Source: Atherinomorus stipes (Eukaryota > Chordata > Actinopteri > Atheriniformes > Atherinidae). From it: a stretch of 64,000 bases of DNA. Under the pieces are notes generated by a model that searched no databases, had not been told where the DNA came from, and was given only the letters and a program-made list of their open reading frames with translations. Shown here one piece after another: positions 48,681 through 62,250 of the stretch (the first letter of the stretch is position 1; the number at the start of each line of letters is the position of its first letter). The translations under genes and the position numbers were made by a program. The stretch lies in contig JALJCO010003012.1 in NCBI GenBank assembly GCA_023101725.1, positions 1,357,001 through 1,421,000 on the forward strand, written 5' to 3'.

Positions 48681-51270
48681 ATTGTGTACATTTGGATGAA
48701 AAATTAATATTTTAATTAATATTGATAAAATGTTGTAAAATTGGAAAATTGCACTTTGAATTATGCACATGTGAATAATCCCAATAGGTATACTGGGATC
48801 CAGGTTTTCCTTTTTCTGCCAGCTTCGGTCAATGAGTCATCATTTATTTGTCAACCCTTTTAAATCTGACAAGCATATCAGCCTTAAAGAGGATGAATTT
48901 AACCCAGCAGCATCAACGATTTTACAGTACCTCCGCCATTTGACTGAAGGCTTTTAATGGCCTAAATTTGTAAAAGATGTTTAGTTCAGTCACTTTATCT
49001 ATTTGTTTGAACAGATCAATATTAGAGAATGGTTTGCCAAATGTGTCAAAGAGACAGAAAAAGATCTCAATTAGAATGTGAATCCATATCCAGACAAGTG
49101 TAAATGCAGCTTGGTAAGTCTCCTGAGTGAGTTAACAAACTGGGAGATCTAAGGCCAATTAAATGAAGAATCCTGTTAATGATTTATGTCACGTTGTTTG
49201 GGTTTGAAACTGCGTTAAACTACAGATTTGACCAAAAAGCCTTGTGACACATGGAGTCAGAACTAATAGGTGAGTGGATATAAGTAAATTGACATGTAAA
49301 TAAATGATGAGTAAAAGATGAATTGTTGGCAGTGGTAACTAAGCTTGACACACTCAGAGGGAGAGCACTTTCTCCTACACTGTATGTCATCCTGCTGTGC
49401 TGCTTCTTTTCTCCTCCAGTAAAACACTGGGATCTTTGAGGTGCCATGTATCCATGCATTATTAAAACCTGGCCTCTCAGGGTTATAAATATCCTACAAA
49501 AGAGCACCAACACACCAGACCTTTTGCTCTCTCTCTCCCTGCTCTTGAAACAGTCATTTGTACAAAGTTTAAACAAATGCATTCATGTGGACACATGTGG
49601 TTGGAAAAGTGCATGCAAAAACAGCCCATCCTGTGCAAACCCTGGTGTATGAGCCTGCCAATACACCAACAATGCATGTGCAGCACATACATGCAAGTTA
49701 GACCTGCCTGTCTCTCAGTGCTGGCATGCATAAAGCTATTCATGAGCAACAAGCCCTGCTGACAGCGGTAGCCCCATTACACTGACAAGCCAAAAACATC
49801 AGAGAGTAGAAAACACACACACACACGCACATAGGCTCCCATGGAAAGAGATGGTGAGCAGAAAGGACAGCGATGGAAGATGGAAAGTGGGAAAGAAGGA
49901 CAGAAACACTGCAGAAAAAAACGGAACATTTCCCTTATCTGTCCATCCGTCAATCTTTTCCTTGCAATCTCTATTCTTTAAGGGAAGTCATCTAAGCTTT
50001 AGATGAAAAAGCCTTGATATTAACTATCTTTTAAGCTTAAAAAGATTGTTACTAACTTATCTTCCTTTCTTTTTGCATGCATGTGAGCAAGCGAAAACAA
50101 AGCACTGGATTAGGAAACAATCATTAGGAAACAATCGTTCACTTTAAAAACAAAACCCACCAGGATTTGCAAGGATGCATAAAAGATTTCCTGATACTTT
50201 GTTCACGATCATTGATCTAAAGTCTTTCCTTTAACTTTTAATTCATAATCATCTATCCCAAATGGAACATTTGTTCCAGACACTGAAAATATTTTTAATG
50301 AAGCACTGCAGCTGCTCCATGATTAGGTGGATGCGTGGGTGTCTGCAAGTTCATGTGTGTGTGCACGCTTGTGTGTCTGCAGTATGGGTATTACCAGTGA
50401 TATGTTGGGAGACATGAAAATTAGAAATAATTGGCTGCTGTAGGGTGTAAAGTAATTTGGTGGGTTTTCTCTTTTGCAACACACTGCTGAGATTAAAATG
50501 TGACTGCATCTAGCTTTATTTCTCAAGTCCTTACAAACAAGACACTCGCTGAGCCTTCTCTGCGTGTATTCATTTATTTTTCCAAATTGTGGTCTATGAG
50601 CGTCTGACCACCAGTCTTCCTCTGAACAGCTTTAATTAATCTGTGTCTGTTTTTCACCTCATTAAAAGTACTAACAAAATGCAATGGATTGCTTAAAATG
50701 CCAGTTGCTGTGACTGGACTGGGACAGGGCTGATACAATTCGGCTCTGTATAAATATGTACTTAGATGGTGATCAAACAAATTCAGCAACTGATGTCAAA
50801 CAAATCCACATGCAGAGGGAGCACTGAGAGTTAGAGTCACATGCAGCTGGAGGAGTGCTGTGCAAAAAAACAGAAAAAAAGTCAGTTTGCTGAATGAAAG
50901 GACGAGGTTTGCTCAGTCTGTGTGAGAAAAATGGAGCAGCAAGGAACCCAAAAACCATCATACACGCCAGACAGCAACCCAGCAGGATTCCCTACAAGTT
51001 TAAATAGACAAAGGAGCACAATAAGGCTTCACTTCTAAACAGTGGAGAACCTATTTCAGGTGTTACCCTCACAGGCAAAACCATCTGACATAATTTACTA
51101 TTTCCAATTCAGCAGCCTGCTACACATGCTGAAAGTTCTTAGAGCTCTGTTAAGTTTACCCAAAATGGCAGCAGTTAAAAATTCTGCTTCATTTCTTTCT
51201 TTTTTTTTATTTTAAGCAGTACCAACATTTTGCATCTTCATCACCGCCTCCGTGCAGCAGCATTCCCTAC

Positions 51271-51443
51271 CTGATTGTAGCTGTGCACGGCTCCTCCAAC
51301 CTGCCCGCTGCGCTGAGGAGTTGCTGCAGAGATGCTGTCGCTAAGGGCGAGGGTCTGGTTGCTATGGTAGCTGGCAGAGTACTGGAGCGAAGCCTCCGGG
51401 GTGGAGTTGAGCTGCAAGGAACTCTGGGAAAGAAGAGCCGGTC
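51271..51443 (-). CDS. ctnnd2: ctnnd2 local exon e3 (173 nt)
   Basis: The exon completes an Arg codon from e2 and reads PALLSQSSLQLNSTPEASLQ and then YSASYHSNQTLALSD, ending HSYNQ at phase 0. LLSQSxLQLNS and SYHSNQTLAL are direct matches to the delta-catenin linker. The acceptor ends TTGGTAG with a weak, purine-interrupted tract, and the donor is CAG/GTAGGG. The second half (SAATPQRSGQVGG) is less conserved. A (GA)n tract lies about 110 bp upstream of the acceptor in the intron. The region is presumed disordered, with many Ser and Thr residues and no catalytic function. Confidence 0.94.
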
Positions 51444-51552
51444 CTACCAATTGAGACAGGAGTGGTGTATGGTTTGGGTGGGAGGGAGGTTGAGTTGAGT
51501 TTGTGTGTGAGAGAGAAAGAGTGAGAGATTAAGAGTGGGAGAGAGGGAGAAA

Positions 51553-51592
<40 letters not shown>
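51553..51592. repeat. (GA)n microsatellite next to e3
   Basis: About 18 GA units lie about 110 bp upstream of the e3 acceptor. On the transcribed strand this is a (TC)n pyrimidine tract. Confidence 0.9.
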
Positions 51593-51596
<4 letters not shown>

Positions 51597-52994
51597 GCGT
51601 GAAGGGGAGAGATTGAGAGGCAAAGAGTGAAATGGGGAAGAGAGAGAGCAGCAATTTAGAGCAGATAGTGCAGCAGTGCAGCACTCTGTGAGTTGGAGAT
51701 GGCATGCATAATTTATTAGCGAGGGAAGGGAGAAACAGAGGAACACAGAGAATAGGAGGAGGAGGACGAGCAGGGAGATGTAGAGGATGGGAGGAAGAGG
51801 ACTGGGAAGAAAAAGTTGTGGGTAGGTTTCGAAACTTAAACCCCAAACATGGTGATTTTTACCTGATACTGTTTGCTCGGTTTCACTACTTGGGCCAAGT
51901 ACAATCACACCGGGATTGTTGTAGTGGTTGGCTGAGCATTGGGCATTTCTTTTCTATGTGATTTAACAGCCAAAGCAACACCAAATTGTTCATTTAGAGT
52001 CATATATCAACCAAATCTGCCAGAGTCAATGATGAGATTCCTCTTGGTTCTTATAACACAATGCAGCCGCTCCTGTCATCAAGCAAAACACACACACTTC
52101 CTGATTCCTATTGCATACAGTTACATTGGTCAGGATTCATGTCTGGAGCAATGTGGTAAATCAACGGATAATACAAAAGGAACATTTTCTTTTTCTATTA
52201 GTGAGTGATTCTATTTAAAACAATGAAAATTTGAAATAGATACAACTGATTGTTACACTTCATAAACTAAGGATGTTAAACTAGAATCACTTCCTTTCTC
52301 TTAAAGTTATGACTTTAAACTTCTTGAGTGTGACCTCATAAAATCTACAAGTGTCTTCTTTTGTGCTCATTGTCTGGTTAGGCCTCTTTTTTTTAAGAGA
52401 AAAAGATAAAACAATTGCCATTTCTTTTTATTCTGTTACATCTCTCTACTCTCCATGGCTCTTCCCCTCTACCCCCACAGAATCAGATTTTCCTTGTAAG
52501 TCTCTGAGCTGTGAGCCTGGATCAACTTCTCAGCCTCTTGCCATCACAAAAGACTTGTCCTTTTTCATCTCGATTCATCCCTTGCTTTTTATGAATTATT
52601 AAACAGCACTTTGTGTGATGCGGGCAGAGGAGGAGCTCCCGAACTCATCATCACTTAGTCTTGGTGTTTTTGTTTTGTGATATTAAACTGTGTGTGTTGG
52701 TTTCTATCTCGAAACAGATTTGTAAAGTTTGTTTGAGCCGGACAGCAAAGGAATTAGGTTGGAATATTGGAAAAATGAGGTGCCCTGAGATAAAAGATGA
52801 AAGTAGCAATAAAAAATTAAACTTGTAGGAAAACTGATGTAAAACATTCACAAATTGGAATTATCAGCTTAAGTAATTGTGATCAGGAACAATGTATAAA
52901 TGTGATGGTTCTTTTTAGGACTTGGGGGGGTCATAGTTATTCTATTTCTTCATGAAAATGAGCCAATATCAAACCCAATAACTTTATTAAAGTA

Positions 52995-53507
52995 CAGTCG
53001 TCCTCAAAATTATTCATACCCTCAAATTGAAGAAGTAAAAAAATAATGATATGAGTTAAAACTGACAAAAGTAATAATACTGTAAATACAAATTCTATAA
53101 AAATCATGTCTTTGATTTTTAATTGAGGTTTAAAAGAAATATTAAAAAACAAACACAACACACAAAATAAATAAACAAGCATGATGGGGCTCCGAAGCTA
53201 AACATTTTGTTGAGCCACACTTTGAGGCAATGTTCTCATGTTAAAAAAAAACGTATACACCTGTTGACAGGTATTTTGGTCCACTGTTCATGGGAAAGGT
53301 GTTCTAATGTGTCTTGGACAGTTTTGTTTGTTTTTTTTATTAGTATTATTTCCAACCACAATTCAAAAGCAATAGTTTTATCTCACTTAATTACAGTTTT
53401 CTAAATTTTCATTCATAGTTTCTTTAGTTTCTTGTTATTTGAATTACTGTTGTGAATTTAGCCTTTTTTATTGAATTGGAGGGTATGAATAATTTTGAGG
53501 ATGACTG
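52995..53507. mobile_element. Tc1-like MITE, copy 1
   Basis: The ends CAGTCGTCCTCAAAATTATT and, inverted, CAGTCATCCTCAAAATTATT are each bordered by TA (52993-52994 and 53508-53509). The 513-bp body contains CATGATGGGGCTCCGAAGCT and CCAACCACAATTCAAAAGCA, shared with the copy at 55787-56326. There is no transposase frame. Confidence 0.85.
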
Positions 53508-53534
53508 TAAATGTTTCAATACTACATTTTTAGA

Positions 53535-53538
53535 TTTT

Positions 53539-53634
<96 letters not shown>

Positions 53635-53636
53635 TA
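53535..53636. repeat. (CTTT)n microsatellite
   Basis: About 25 near-perfect TTTC units follow the end of the Tc1-like MITE. The Phe-Leu-Ser open frame here is an artefact. Confidence 0.95.
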
Positions 53637-55786
53637 GTGACCAGTTGTTGAAAATTGCTGGTGCTGAACCTCTGCTTGGGTGTTTTGGATCATTTCTCTC
53701 CACCTCTGGAATCTTGGTTGGTTTTCTCATGTGAACTGTTCACCAGAAGCTTTCACATCTGTATTTGATGCACAATTTATTTATCTTTGGATTTAAGTCT
53801 GCAAGCTTCCCTTGTCGTGATGCATAAAAATAGCTCTAACCATGACACTACCATAACCATTTTTCCTGATATAAAGCTTCCATCAGTGTAATGGAGTACT
53901 TGTTTTGTGGTTGTTTTTCTTAAGAACAGCGGCATCCCCACAGCTCTACCATGCACACTGTTTTTTGCTTATGAATCACCAGGATTAATGATAATCTTTG
54001 TGAACTCTTAAACATTTGACAGTATGAAATGGAGATGTTACAATAGGATCCCGTGTGATCATACACACATTGTTCAGTACTGTAAGTGATCTTTATTTGA
54101 GGAATTAAGATGGATTTGCAACCTTCAAGCAACCCTCTAAATTTTTGCATAAATATAAGCACTCAATATATGTGTACTTTTTGTGTGGCCTATGTGTTTG
54201 TGTATTTATGACAAGGTGAGATTTAAAAGAAAAGAGTTTAAATCAGACTTTAAAGCAAGACCTCAAGTTCTTTCATGAGGATTTTTAAGCATGCACAAAG
54301 GTTTTGCATTGCAAGAAGGTTGCAGCTGTGATAGTGGCTTCAGTACATTCCAGTTTATACAGGTTTTCAAAAAATTTATGTGTCTGCACTCCCATTTATT
54401 TGTACACCTCACCCATTACTCTTAACATCTCAAACCAAAAGATTCCTTGTTCTGTTCAACCTTCCAGTGAAGAAACCATGTCAATTATTTGCTCAGCTAC
54501 AGTATTTGTAGTGCTTCTATAGGAAGCTCCAGTGTTTTTCTGGATTTATACATTAAGATTTGCAAAACGAGAAAAACAGCTGGGTGCAGCACACACTCTA
54601 CCTTCTGAGAAACAGAAGAGACTCAGAAACTTTCTGCAAACAAGATAAGAATCTAATTACCTGACATGTCTGCCACCTTTACAGTCTGTATTTGAACAGG
54701 CAACATCTATCCTATCAAGGTAAAGCTGCTGCAGCTAATGAGGTAAATAGTCCAAAAATCTGCTCTCAAATTTATGCACTCTGGCTTTTTTGCTGTCATA
54801 CAAACGGTATTTGTGCACACACAATGGCTACATATGTGCAAGCAAACCCATTTTAAGACTACCAGAAATTGCAAACTTATCATGTGATGTGTAAGAGCTC
54901 ACATAGAAATGTACAGAGCATCACACACAGTGTGAGTTCTTAAAATGCCATCCATTACAGCAATATCAACCATCAAAAAGGTCAGCAGACAATAAGTGAA
55001 ATGGGAATGCAGTGTTCCAAAACCAATGACCTGAATGGAAAATGCCAAGCACATTTAGCAAGACCTTATGCAGCACACAGGCTGCCTCTCAATCACTCTT
55101 TGAATTTGTTTATAAGCCACAATAAGTCCACAATATAGAAAAGTTACCCACGACAAACCCAAGGAGCTGCATGTCCTTTTTGTCTGGTGGTATGCTGGTA
55201 ACGTATATCATCTGTTTATTTCGACAAAAGAAAACATCTAGCAATAAATAAGGCTAAAAAGTTCTTGATTTTCAAGTAAGTTATATTGTTCAATCAACTG
55301 TGTGATGTCCTCTTCATGCACAGCTGTGTAAAAATTGTGAAATGTTTGCTTACAGTAGGTTATTTAATTTGTCAAATATTTAACAATATACTTATTGGCT
55401 TATCTGTACAAAAATCTCTCTGTGAATCGATTTTCCTCGTATGATTTACAACTGAAGCGTTGCCTATCATTCAAGATTTAAAAGTTTCAGTGTCTCAGCA
55501 GGATTCTTTTATTTTAATAAAGAAGAAACATACAGTATGTCTGCCCAAGTAAAGAAAACCACTATTTTGATTTATCTCTGGAAATACAGGGTGAAAAAAA
55601 AAATCAACCCACAATGTTTGTTTCTCCCATTATTTCTAAATGTTCAATATCAAATGTAAAGATAACAGGTGAAAAATTTCAATGAAATTTGTTCAGTAAA
55701 TTGCACTCTAGACAAAATAGCCTGAAACAGTTGGTGATAAACTGCTTGAGAAATTTTAACATGAAAACTTCCATGCATTTAATATA

Positions 55787-56326
55787 CAGTCATTCTTAAA
55801 AATTATGCATATCCTCCAATTAAAGCAAAGGCTAAATTCGCAACAGTAATTCAAATACCATCCCCCCAAAAATGATAATAAATAAAAATTTACAAAATTA
55901 TAACTTGGTGAAATAAAGCTATTGCTTTTGAATTGTGGTTGGAAATAATAATTAAAAAACAAACAAACAAACAAATAAAACTGTCCCAGACAAATTTGAG
56001 CACCCTGGTTGTGAACAGTTGACTAAAATACTTGTCAACAGGTGTATAAATCTTATTGAACATTAAAGAAAACACTTGATTACAGTGAGTGCCTCAAAGT
56101 GTTGCTCAAGAAAGTTTGAGCTTCGGAGCCCCATCATGCTTGTTTACTTGTTTTATTTCCATGTGTTTGTTTGTAATATTTGTTTCAAACCACTATTCAA
56201 AATCAATGCCACGATTTTCAAAGATATTTTCTTTATATATTATCACTTTTGTCAATTTCAGCTTTATTCACAAGCAGCTGATTTTTCCCTTCTTTAATTT
56301 GAGTGTGTGAATAATTTTGAGGACTG
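55787..56326. mobile_element. Tc1-like MITE, copy 2, inverted relative to copy 1
   Basis: It starts CAGTCATTC after TA (55785-55786) and ends in AATAATTTTGAGGACTGAG. Its reverse complement matches 52995-53507 along most of its length, including CAAGCATGATGGGGCTCCGA. It ends 44 bp downstream of the e2 donor in transcript sense. Confidence 0.8.
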
Positions 56327-56359
56327 AGTCAAGATCCTCCAAACACACTGATGCTTTTA

Positions 56360-57149
<790 letters not shown>

Positions 57150-57184
57150 CTTGGGAGTTCCAGCGAAACTGCTCATCTGTGGAA
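57150..57184 (-). CDS. ctnnd2: ctnnd2 local exon e1 (35 nt)
   Basis: This very short exon reads STDEQFRWNSQ plus a split codon. It corresponds to the conserved EEQFQWQSQ-like segment that follows the coiled coil in delta-catenin. The minus strand shows an acceptor ending CTTGCAG and a donor beginning GTAAAA. The first base is the third position of a serine codon begun in an upstream exon outside the window. The last G pairs with AT of e2 to make Asp. A 35-nt exon is not a multiple of three, so skipping it would break the frame. The downstream intron to e2 is 677 bp. Confidence 0.92.
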
Positions 57185-59213
57185 CTGCAAGAGAAAGATG
57201 TGGTTAATAAAAAGAAAACTACAAAGAACAGCAGCAAAAACCTAAAAAAAAAAAAAAAAGACAAACTAGACTTTTAAATAAATATTGCATTACAATAAAG
57301 CTTTCAAAAGGAATTAAGAAAAATCAAGAGAAAATAAAGAAAATGGTGTTCAGATTTACACTCTTAAAAGTGAAAACGTCCCAGCTTTTTTGCAGTAAAC
57401 TAATGTTTCTCCATTCATCGTGTTTAATGTTTAGACAAACTAGTTTCTGAAAGGGTGTTTATGTCATGTATATTTAATTTATTTCATTTTTGTAAGCACA
57501 ACCACACGCGCCCTGTTTGACTGAAAATATCTCAAACCATGTAAGAAATCTTCCCTTTTGTCTGAACATTTTTCCCTACTTGTCCTGTCCAGCATTGTAG
57601 CAAGCAGAATGATCTCATTACCTTCTTTTCTTGTGTCTTTTTTTAGATATTATTTCTAAAATTATTGCCAGCAGAACAGGAAGAAAATAACTGGGTTAAA
57701 TTTTCTCCTTGACAACAAAAAAAAAAAAAAGGGAGAAAGAAGAAATCTCTCTTCATGCAGCGAATAGGTTTAAATCCATTTTCAAATGGTTGTGATCTTT
57801 GGGCCTTTAGTCAGCAGTGTCTTGTTAAGACATAAGTTTCTGAGGTAAAAATATATGATTGAGCTCAGAGGCACTTCTGAAAACTATCAGAGAACACCTG
57901 TCATCACTGTACCCACAAATCCAAGTTAAACCTCCACAATGAAAAACCTTAAAATGCTTCCACCTCTTCTGGGCCTAAGCTCACTCAAGAAGGACTGATG
58001 TGAAGTGAAAAACTGTAATTTGCTCTGAGGGATCAATTTCTTTCTTTTCTTTTTTTCATTTTTTTTTTTTTTTTACATTTTTTTTGTGCAAGTCCTCCAA
58101 GCTAAAGAAGACCATTCAGCGTGTTATCAGCACAAAGTTTAAATGCCAGCTTCTGCAACAGGGCATTAGAGCAAAAGGCATGTGCTACTTTCATTTTAGT
58201 AAAACTACTATTAATGCTTACAGGTTTAGGAGCAGCATATGTAGTCATATAGACATCTTTTCCAAGGAGGGCCCTGCTCATTTCAGCAAGACAATAACTA
58301 ACAACACTCTGCCTGAAATTACTAAATTTGCTACAGTATGAAACAAACAAACAAAAAAAAGTGATAAGCACCTGAAATATATACCTAAAATAAAAATATA
58401 TATTTCAGAAATATATAATATATATATATATAAAACGGACCATGAATTTGAGAGAAAACAGACCTAGGTATATCAGAACATCAAATTACAGCTCATCTAT
58501 TGTTACTAAAGCTTTAAAGTTAAAACGGCTGGTTTCTTCAGGTCCCAAACACTTACAGTAATGTTGGTAGAAAAAGATGTAAGATGTTGTCTGTGAATGT
58601 TACTGTGATATTAAAAACATTTACGGGACGGGAACAAACTCCAAGACAGAGTAAAATTTGCTTAAAAATGTCATCAGACTCTTAATCAGCCCAGTAGTTT
58701 CCCATGCAATCCCATAACTGTCCTCTCTGCTTATAATAGACTGAGCTGTGGACACATACAAAACACTTGTACGACACACACACAGAAACATTCTCTAGAT
58801 GACTGTCAATTGATCACTGATTGATGGGAAGCTGAAGAGTGAGAAAAAGACAAAGCAAGGCAGAAGGAAACAGACAGGCGGAAAGAGAAAGCAAGAGACG
58901 AGTATTGAGCCGCCTGCTGAGTAATCAATACAGACATGGACAGACTAACTAATACATATAGATTCCTTCATCTGACTTCATCTACACCATTAGTCTGTCT
59001 GGGATAGTTAGTTTTTCTACATTCGTCCTCTTTTAGACCGTTTGGTGTTCTTGTACAGCTAACTAGCGTAGGTTTGAATATCAACCCTCAGCATAACCGT
59101 ACAGTTGCATAAGACGTCTACTGTGTAGCATAGCCTAGTCATTTAGATATAAGTAAAAATGAGCATAATGTAAGACCCAAAAATAGGAAGTTTGTTAACT
59201 CTGTAACTTGGAC

Positions 59214-59350
59214 CATCCATCTATTCATGGAGGGACAATAAATCTATCCATCGATCATTTCCTCAATTCTTAATCCCAGCATCAACTCATCCAGACTTAA
59301 TGGGAACCTGGAACCCATCCCAGCTGTCATTACAGAAGAGGGCAAATACA
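59214..59350 (-). mobile_element. LINE-tail remnant
   Basis: CATCCATCTATTCATGG, AATCTATCCATCGATCATTT and GAACCCATCCCAGCTGTCAT resemble the reverse complement of the fish LINE 3' end that finishes in ATGGATGG. It is degraded. Confidence 0.45.
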
Positions 59351-61429
59351 GCACTCGAGCTCACTAATCACGATCTAGAGGTCCAGATGTCAGAGTTGGT
59401 GTGGATACAATGGTTGAACACTTCAATCTTCAATAATTCTTACAAAAAAGGCTGGGCAATAAGCCAAAAAATATCACCACAAACACCTTTTTATTATATT
59501 CCTCTATATTCTCTCACTCATCAGGCTGTCAGGCTGCTAAACGCACTTTAGAGAATGTAGTTAAGTCTGTTGTAACATGTACATGGGACACTTGGCTGCC
59601 CACATATTTGGAGGGAGCCAAAAAAGCTAAGCTCATCCTTCTCTCTGCATGCAATTGAAACGGGCAGCCTGAAGTTGCTCCACTTTTGACTTGGTACTTT
59701 CTTCATAAAATGGCTCTTAAAGAGCTTTAAAAGATTAAAAAAGTGCTAAGGTAGCAACTGTGTTATTCAAGAAGCTTTGCTTCCAAGAGTATCGATTTGG
59801 TATGTCTATACATGTAGAGGGAAGGGGCTCGTGTAATTCGGCACAGAGAGAGGGCCTAAATACAGTAGATACGCTGTGCAAAGATCTATAGTGGAAGAAG
59901 ATGTTGTCTTGGATAGTAATGAATAAATAAACAGATCATTACTACTAAGATTTGTTGTGGAGTATTCAAAATCCCTTACCCATGTGGTTGTATCAGCTAC
60001 TGAAGAACAATGGTCCAAAAGGCAGTAAGATCAGGGAGCAGAAGTAACAAGTATCCAGCTTTTGTTTGTAACCTGGAATTCCTCCAGATTTCTTGAACAA
60101 TTTACTCACATCATGCACAGCAAAGGAACAAAATATGCAAACCCCTTCAAATCTCTCTTTAAATATCATTTTTATGAAACATTTCAGTGATTTTCTCACA
60201 GATTGGCCAAAAAACTGGATATCCTCTACACATCTTTGCTCCTCAAATTCTTGGATGATGCTTTTGTGCCAAGTTATGACGAGCACACCAGCTTAAAATA
60301 CAGAAACTTTTTTTTCTTTCAAATTTACATTACTCCTTGTGTTATAGGCCTAAGATTGAAACTTGCAAAAACGTATGACTAGTTCATCCTGTCTGTAATA
60401 GCATAAAGAGAAAATAAGTACAGTAGATATATAGAAAACCACGCATTTTCCAAACAGTCCCAGCTTTTACTGATTTAGCCTATTTTGCACAGTATATGAA
60501 AGAAAATGAGGTAAAATACAAAAGACACTTTTACTTTATCCAATATCTTCATGTGATTTAAGCTACCATATGTGCAATTTAGTTTCTTAACATCTTGGTA
60601 ACCAGGGAGACAAGGTCTTGCAAGCACAAAGCTGAAAATGATGCATTTTCCTGCCATGGATGAAAATAATATATATTTGGTGATAAACTCAGGATTAGCA
60701 GCTGTAGTACAAATATATTTTGTCACACTTTAAAGGCACTTGTTTAAAGTGCTTATATATTAATATAATATAATATTAATGAGTGCTGAGTGATGTACGT
60801 CCAGCCTTGATAAGTGGATGCAAACAGCATGTTTCTGAACAAATCCAAAGTCTAAATACTGAGTTGGTTCTTCAACTCCCAACTGATGCTCTATGGATAT
60901 ATGCAGCTGTTTTGTAGGAAGAATTCAAATCTGGGTGACATATGGAAAGCATGCTGTGTATGGCTGACAAGTGTGACACTTATAAACACACCCTTGAGGG
61001 ACACTGATAATCAGGGGAGGGCAAACTATGCATTTGGGGCAAACTAACTCAGTGCTCAACTCTGATTGGTTACTGAAACAGAATAAAAAAGAGAGACAGT
61101 GGATAAAAAAAAAAAAAAAAAAACTCTGCAGGAGATACTCAGAGATCTGATATACAGGAGAGAGATTTAATAAGTTCAGCATTATTCCACAACACTACAC
61201 ACCCTGGGCCGCAGTGCCACAACAGCACACCCTGCGAGGCAGTGGCTCACTTTTAACAGCAAGCAAGTATTCATGAGACATTTAAAATTCGCTCGACTTA
61301 GATCAACAGACAGCGTCCTCTACCGATTCAGGAGATATTCACATGCATGCATGTAAGCAGACTTTATGAGGCATTCACATATATAATCTGAACAAAATGA
61401 TATATGAATATATTTTTTAGCATTTTGCA

Positions 61430-61712
61430 TGAACAGGCCTTCTCTGTGGAAAGTTTGCATGGTTTCCCTGTGTATGTGTGTACTGTAGGTATTTTATGGT
61501 CTGACTTCCTCCCACATTCCAAAGACATGTATGTTAGGTTAATTGGCATCTTTTCATAGCAGTTAGTGTGGCTGGTTGTCTCTCTATGTGTTGGCCGTGT
61601 GACCTGTCTAGGCTGAACCCTGCCTCCTGCCTCCTGCCTCCTGGGAAAAGCTGCAAGCTCTTCTGCTACCCTGAATTGGAATAAGTAGGTATAGAAATGG
61701 ATGGATGGAAAT
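61430..61712 (+). mobile_element. Non-LTR retrotransposon 3' tail
   Basis: GGAAAGTTTGCATGGTTTCC, CTTCCTCCCACATTCCAAAG, GTTAGGTTAATTGGCATC and a terminal AGAAATGGATGGATGG occur in the order of a very common teleost LINE 3' untranslated end. A CTCCTGC unit is repeated three times near 61625. No coding part remains. Confidence 0.75.
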
Positions 61713-61781
61713 AAAAAACTTAAAATTGTTTAAAGTAATTTATAAAGATCATAGTACAAGATGCCTCCATGAAACTTTCAC

Positions 61782-62250
61782 TTAAAGTGACTAGAGGCAG
61801 GAATTAAAAAAAAAAAATGAACATGCATGTCCATGTTTTTTAATACAAAAAAAAAAAAAAAAACGTTTCCACCCACGTCTCTCTCCGTTGCTTTGAACAG
61901 GCTGAGTGCTGCAAAATGCGCTGCAATTCAGTGGCTGAATTTCCCGCGCTGCCCTGCAGACGTGACGTCAAATGACGCTACATCCGCAGTTTTGATACAG
62001 GAAGAAGATGGTCGCGGTAAATTCAAACACTGTAAGCAATTGTTATGGATTCTTCTGCCATCAGCAAATGATCCAGATCAACTGAAAGACACTAAAAAGT
62101 GTAACTATGAAGAAAAAGCTTAGTAAACAACGTTAAAGCTTCAGTTTGTGCACGCTCCCGTGACGGCTTGGCTCGTGGCTGCAGTTACCTGAAGCGCCAG
62201 TCGCAGCAGTCGCGAGTTTCGTTTCTTAATCTTGCCTATAGTCCCTTTAA
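61782..62250. mobile_element. TTAA-flanked (piggyBac-like) MITE, copy 2
   Basis: It has TTAA at both ends and inverted ends AGTGACTAGAGGCAGGAATT and AGGGACTATAGGCAAGATTA. It matches copy 1 (22388-22871) in opposite orientation. An A-rich run has expanded near 61848-61863. It is non-coding. Confidence 0.85.

Larger units (their letters stand above)
45264..51270 (-). other. ctnnd2 intron e3-e4 (6.0 kb)
   Basis: The intron carries a composite hAT-like insertion (46683-48562) holding a GAAA microsatellite and a tRNA-derived SINE. A LINE-tail-like stretch follows at about 48605-48680. The remainder (45300-46670 and 48700-51250) holds A/T-rich sequence without a recognised gene. Confidence 0.85.

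Noticed and set aside
51444..51908. Two long minus-strand frames rich in Ser-Leu next to e3
   Set aside because: They come from the (GA)n/(TC)n tract and lie outside the GT-AG exon; the e3 acceptor is at 51443.
53640..54110. A possible second Tc1-family transposase remnant
   Set aside because: The words suggest an old DNA transposon, but I could not establish conserved motifs or ends, so it is not annotated as a feature.
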